This document shows positions 61,018 through 64,000 of a stretch of DNA of 64,000 nt, in pieces. Position numbers and translations under genes: made by a program. Position 1 is the stretch's first letter; every line of letters begins with the position of its first letter. The DNA is taken from positions 3,549,001 to 3,613,000 of the forward strand of contig NZ_CP082922.1 in assembly GCF_019931675.1 (NCBI RefSeq). The letters are read 5' to 3'. The notes beneath the pieces are model-generated. The model saw nothing but the letters and a program-made list of their open reading frames with translations, had not been told where the DNA came from and did not search any database. This DNA is from Nocardioides rotundus. Its GTDB lineage: Bacteria; Actinomycetota; Actinomycetes; Propionibacteriales; Nocardioidaceae.

Positions 61018-64000
61018 AGCCCCTGCACCACCTCTCGGCCCTCGAGCGCGGGCCCCCACAGCCGCCAGGCGAACTGGCCGAGCCGGTGCGGGGCGTCGTT
61101 CCACCGCTCGCCGTCGCGCAGCGGGGCGGCGAGGAGGGAGTACGCCGCGCGGTCGCCGAAGGCGCGCACGTGCCAGGCGTCCGCGTCCTCGGTCGGGAAG
61201 CCGGTGTCGTTGAACCGGGGGGTGGTCCACTCCTTCGCCCCGCGCACGTCGGGGTCGCCCTCGCGCCCGGCGCGGGTCAGGCGGAACTCGTCGGCCCAGG
61301 CCAGCGAGGTCTTCAGCGGCAGCGGGATCGGCTCGCGCAGCCCGCGCTCGTAGAGGTCGACCAGATCGCGCAGCCACGCCCGCGCCTCGTGCTCGGGCAG
61401 CGGCGCGACCCGGGCGACCCGGCCGCCGGCCCGGTGGCGGCCCAGCGTGTGCACCGTCCAGTTCTCATCCGGGTGGCCGGTGGCCAGGGCAAGCGCGTCG
61501 AGCCAGCCGGCGACCCGGTGCTTGGCGGCCAGGCTGGAGTAGCTGACGCTCACCAGGTTGTTGCCGAAGAGGTCGTCGACCGTGCCGGTCACCCGGCGGT
61601 CGCCGAGGTCGATGTCGACGTCCAGGGTGCGCGGCGTGCCGCCGCGCAGGCCGGTCGCGGCCGTCACGAGCGGACGCACGACGGTGACGACGTCCTCCAG
61701 CACCCCGACACCGAGCTCGCGCGGGGGCAGCAGCCCGCGCAGCTGCTCGGCGGTCATCGCCGCGGCCGGGTCGGCTCCGGCCAGCACGTCGCGGATCAGC
61801 CGGTCGCCGACGTCCCACTTCTGCAGGCCGTCGAGCTGGATCGGGATGGCGTCGGCGGCCTCCTCCGGCGTCCACGGGGTGGTGACCCGCAGCCGGCTGC
61901 GGCAGAACGCGCGCACCGGGTGGGCGAAGAAGTCGTGCAGGTCGGCCAGGGAGACCTCGCCCCCCTCGGTCGGGACCACGAGCGGCGACGGGACCAGCTC
62001 GCGGACCTCCAACCGGGGCCGTCGCGCCGCCTCGGCGCCCGCGAGCGCGGCGTCGTCGAAGGTGAAGGGTCGGTCGCCGACCAGCGCGCCGGCGACCAGG
62101 TTGGACTCGTCGAAGGGCTGCAGCGGGTGCTCGACGACGACCTGGTCGGCGACCCGTTCGTGGCCGGTCGGCGTGGCGGTGCGGTCCAGCGCGTCGAGCA
62201 GCTCGCCCAGGGGCACCGCGGGCGGCCGCTCGGCCCCGGTGTGCTCGCCGCGGCCGGTGTAGGTGATGACCAGCGTCTCGGTGGCCGCGGTGATCGCGTC
62301 GAGGAAGAGCTGACGGTCCTCCGCGCGCACGTCCCGCTCGCCGGTGCGCGGGGTCCGGGCGAGCACGTCGTCGCCGTCGAGGCTGTCCAGCCGTGGGAAG
62401 ACGCCGTCGTCGAGCCCGACCATGCACACCACGCGGTGCGGCACCGAGCGCATCGGCACCATCGTGCAGACGGTGAGCGTGCCGGTGCGGAAGTTGGCCC
62501 GGGTCGGCCGGCCGCGCAGCCGGTCGGCGAGCATCGCCCGCACGTCGGCATGCCGCAGCGGCGTGGTGCCCTCGCCGACGCCGCCGGCGATCCGGGACAG
62601 CTCGCGCTCGAGCTGGGCGGACTGCCAGGCGTCCTCCGGGGCGGTCGAGGTGAGGCGACGTACGCCCTCGTCGAGGACCCGCACCCAGTCGGCCACCGTC
62701 GAGGCCGCACCCGCACCGTCGAGCACCCGGTGCAGCCGGTCGAGGAACTCCGCGAACCGGCCGACGAGCTCCAGGTCGCCGTCACCGACGTCGTCGACCG
62801 GCAGCGCGCCGCCGACGTCGCGGTGGCCCTGCCCGGACATCGCGGCACCCAGAAGCACCCGACGCAGCCCCGCGCGCCAGGTGTTCTCCCGGAGGTCGAC
62901 GCCGAACGGGCGACGGTGGTCGGCGTCCCACCCCCAGCGGATCGCCGCGGCCTGCACCCACGCGCTCAGCCGCTCCATCTCGTCGTCGTCGAAGCCGAAG
63001 CGGCGGCGGACCGGCTCGGACGCCGCCAGGTCGAGCACATCACCCGCGCGCATCCGCCCGCCCGCGAGATCCACCAGGTGGGCGGCCACGCCGAGCAGCG
63101 GGTTCGTCGCGCCGGGCGAGCGGTCGGCCAGCCGCACCCGCAGCCGGTGCGCCGGGTGGCCCACGCCGTCACCGGCGACGTCGGCCAGGCCGAACCCCGC
63201 CGAGACCAGCGGGGCGAAGGACTCGATGTCCGGGCACATCACCAGGATGTCCCGCGGCTCCAGGGTGGGGTCGTCCTCCAGCAGGCCGACCAGCACCTCG
63301 CGCAGCACGTCGACCTGGCGGGCGGCGCCGTGACAGGCATGCACCTGCACCGAGCGGTCGTCCGGCGCCACCACCCGGGCAGCACGGGTGTCGGCCGAGG
63401 GCTCCTCCGCGGCCCGCAGGTCGGCCTGCAGCCACCCCAGCAGCGACTCCGGCGCCTCGGGAGTGGCGCCGACGACCGACTCCTCGGCGCCGGTCACCCC
63501 GAGGGTGCGCCGCAGCTCCCGGGCGTCCCGGCCCAGGGACGCGAGCAGCGGGTGACCCACCAGCTCGGCGGTCCGGTCGTCGCGGCGGGGCACCGGCCCC
63601 TCGGTGGCGCTCGGCGCCAGCGCCTGCCACAGGTCGGTCGAGGCCTGGGGCAGCCAGAGGTGGACGTCGCGCAGCTCACCGAGCGCTCCGAGCAGCTCGG
63701 CCTCGGTCACCGGCAGACGCGTGTGCCCGAAGAGCGAGAGCCGGCCGGGCAGCACCAGGTCGTCGCCGCCGGACCGCAGCCGCTCCAGCGTGCGCTCGTG
63801 CCGGAGGTCGGGCGGGTCGGCCGCGACGCGTCCCTCCAGCCGCCGCCACAGCTCGGGCTGCCAGGCCAGGTCGCGGGGCAGCTCGCCGCCGGCCCCGTCG
63901 GAGGCGACGCCCGAGCGCCAGGCGGAGAGCAGCCCCGGCCGCTGGACGGCGTACGACGCGAACAGCCCCGCCAGCCGCCGCGCCACCGAGTAGCGACGCG
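61014..64000 (-). CDS. recC: Exodeoxyribonuclease V subunit gamma (RecC), 5' end outside the window
   Basis: The visible 995 codons carry RecC, the Chi-recognition subunit with an inactivated helicase/nuclease fold. Seen are ARRLAGLFASYAVQRPGLLSAWRSG near the edge, PGRLSLFGHTRLPVTEAELL, DILVMCPDIESFAPLV, VPHRVVCMVGLDDGVFPRLD and LADLHDFFAHPVRAFCRSRL. The frame is still open at base 64000, and RecC proteins usually have another 100 or so residues before this point, so the true start lies outside. GTG 63986 is only an internal codon. The gene leads the recC-recB-recD operon. Confidence 0.92.
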   Translation of the reverse strand, partial: RRYSVARRLAGLFASYAVQRPGLLSAWRSGVASDGAGGELPRDLAWQPELWRRLEGRVAADPPDLRHERTLERLRSGGDDLVLPGRLSLFGHTRLPVTEAELLGALGELRDVHLWLPQASTDLWQALAPSATEGPVPRRDDRTAELVGHPLLASLGRDARELRRTLGVTGAEESVVGATPEAPESLLGWLQADLRAAEEPSADTRAARVVAPDDRSVQVHACHGAARQVDVLREVLVGLLEDDPTLEPRDILVMCPDIESFAPLVSAGFGLADVAGDGVGHPAHRLRVRLADRSPGATNPLLGVAAHLVDLAGGRMRAGDVLDLAASEPVRRRFGFDDDEMERLSAWVQAAAIRWGWDADHRRPFGVDLRENTWRAGLRRVLLGAAMSGQGHRDVGGALPVDDVGDGDLELVGRFAEFLDRLHRVLDGAGAASTVADWVRVLDEGVRRLTSTAPEDAWQSAQLERELSRIAGGVGEGTTPLRHADVRAMLADRLRGRPTRANFRTGTLTVCTMVPMRSVPHRVVCMVGLDDGVFPRLDSLDGDDVLARTPRTGERDVRAEDRQLFLDAITAATETLVITYTGRGEHTGAERPPAVPLGELLDALDRTATPTGHERVADQVVVEHPLQPFDESNLVAGALVGDRPFTFDDAALAGAEAARRPRLEVRELVPSPLVVPTEGGEVSLADLHDFFAHPVRAFCRSRLRVTTPWTPEEAADAIPIQLDGLQKWDVGDRLIRDVLAGADPAAAMTAEQLRGLLPPRELGVGVLEDVVTVVRPLVTAATGLRGGTPRTLDVDIDLGDRRVTGTVDDLFGNNLVSVSYSSLAAKHRVAGWLDALALATGHPDENWTVHTLGRHRAGGRVARVAPLPEHEARAWLRDLVDLYERGLREPIPLPLKTSLAWADEFRLTRAGREGDPDVRGAKEWTTPRFNDTGFPTEDADAWHVRAFGDRAAYSLLAAPLRDGERWNDAPHRLGQFAWRLWGPALEGREVVQGL

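Noticed and set aside
57661..61377. 1238-residue version of RecB
   Set aside because: The added N-terminus overlaps recC coding sequence in another frame; GTG 61017 overlaps the recC stop and gives the usual start before the Walker A motif.

Overview
The window is a very high-GC chromosomal segment from an actinobacterium. A Nocardioides or near relative (Nocardioidaceae) is most likely. The pointers are tandem wax ester synthase/diacylglycerol acyltransferase genes, the beta-ketoadipate and hydroxyquinol gene sets, an extragenic palindrome clustered around a DUF222/13E12-type HNH gene, and a hydroxyquinol dioxygenase whose four iron ligands fall at the residue numbers I recall for the Nocardioides simplex 3E enzyme. 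Most genes are packed in ATGA/GTGA-overlapping operons. Several first genes look leaderless, with TANNNT placed 6-7 nt before the start codon. I saw no tRNA, rRNA or CRISPR array.

Layout. 1-5.5 kb: a storage-lipid operon (WS/DGAT with a Lys/Ala tail, PlsB-type acyltransferase, HAD-PlsC fusion, second WS/DGAT), then an MFS exporter. 6.7-9.5 kb: lactate utilisation genes lutA and a natural lutB-lutC fusion. 9.6-11.6 kb: a DUF222 HNH gene between inverted clusters of a palindromic repeat. 11.6-25.6 kb: an aromatic catabolism block. It holds pobA, an IclR regulator and pcaHGBL (4-hydroxybenzoate via protocatechuate to 3-oxoadipate), a convergent flavin monooxygenase / maleylacetate reductase / hydroxyquinol dioxygenase operon (resorcinol-like substrates via hydroxyquinol to 3-oxoadipate), AraC and LysR regulators, and pcaFIJ, which takes 3-oxoadipate from both branches to succinyl-CoA and acetyl-CoA. 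25.7-44.6 kb: mostly housekeeping genes: a HAD phosphatase, tadA and its partner, a MazF-type toxin-antitoxin pair, upp, pntAB, thpR, a sugar ABC ATPase, a VIT/CCC1 transporter, an acyl-CoA dehydrogenase, glgX/treX, a natural treY-treZ fusion, a sirtuin, a DUF4333 lipoprotein and a DUF4262 protein.

44.6-51.8 kb is an accessory island. Its codon use is visibly more A/T rich. It is bounded by a 34-bp imperfect direct repeat that copies the 3' end of menB, and it contains a tyrosine-recombinase remnant. It carries an AbiE-like toxin-antitoxin operon with two extra small genes, several unrecognised small proteins (two of them paralogous) and relics of duplicated genes. 51.8-54.2 kb: menB and an NCS1 permease. 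54.4-55.8 kb: an intact IS481-family element with 26-bp terminal repeats and a 16-bp target duplication, inserted in the loop of a hairpin. 55.9-64.0 kb: recD, recB and the 3' part of recC, cut by the window edge.

The features I find most worth following are the 21-bp repeat family that inserts in frame into proteins (lutBC, treYZ) and overlaps a stop codon, the menB-end island with its extended AbiE operon, the palindrome-flanked HNH gene, the hairpin-targeted IS, and the paired IclR operators.
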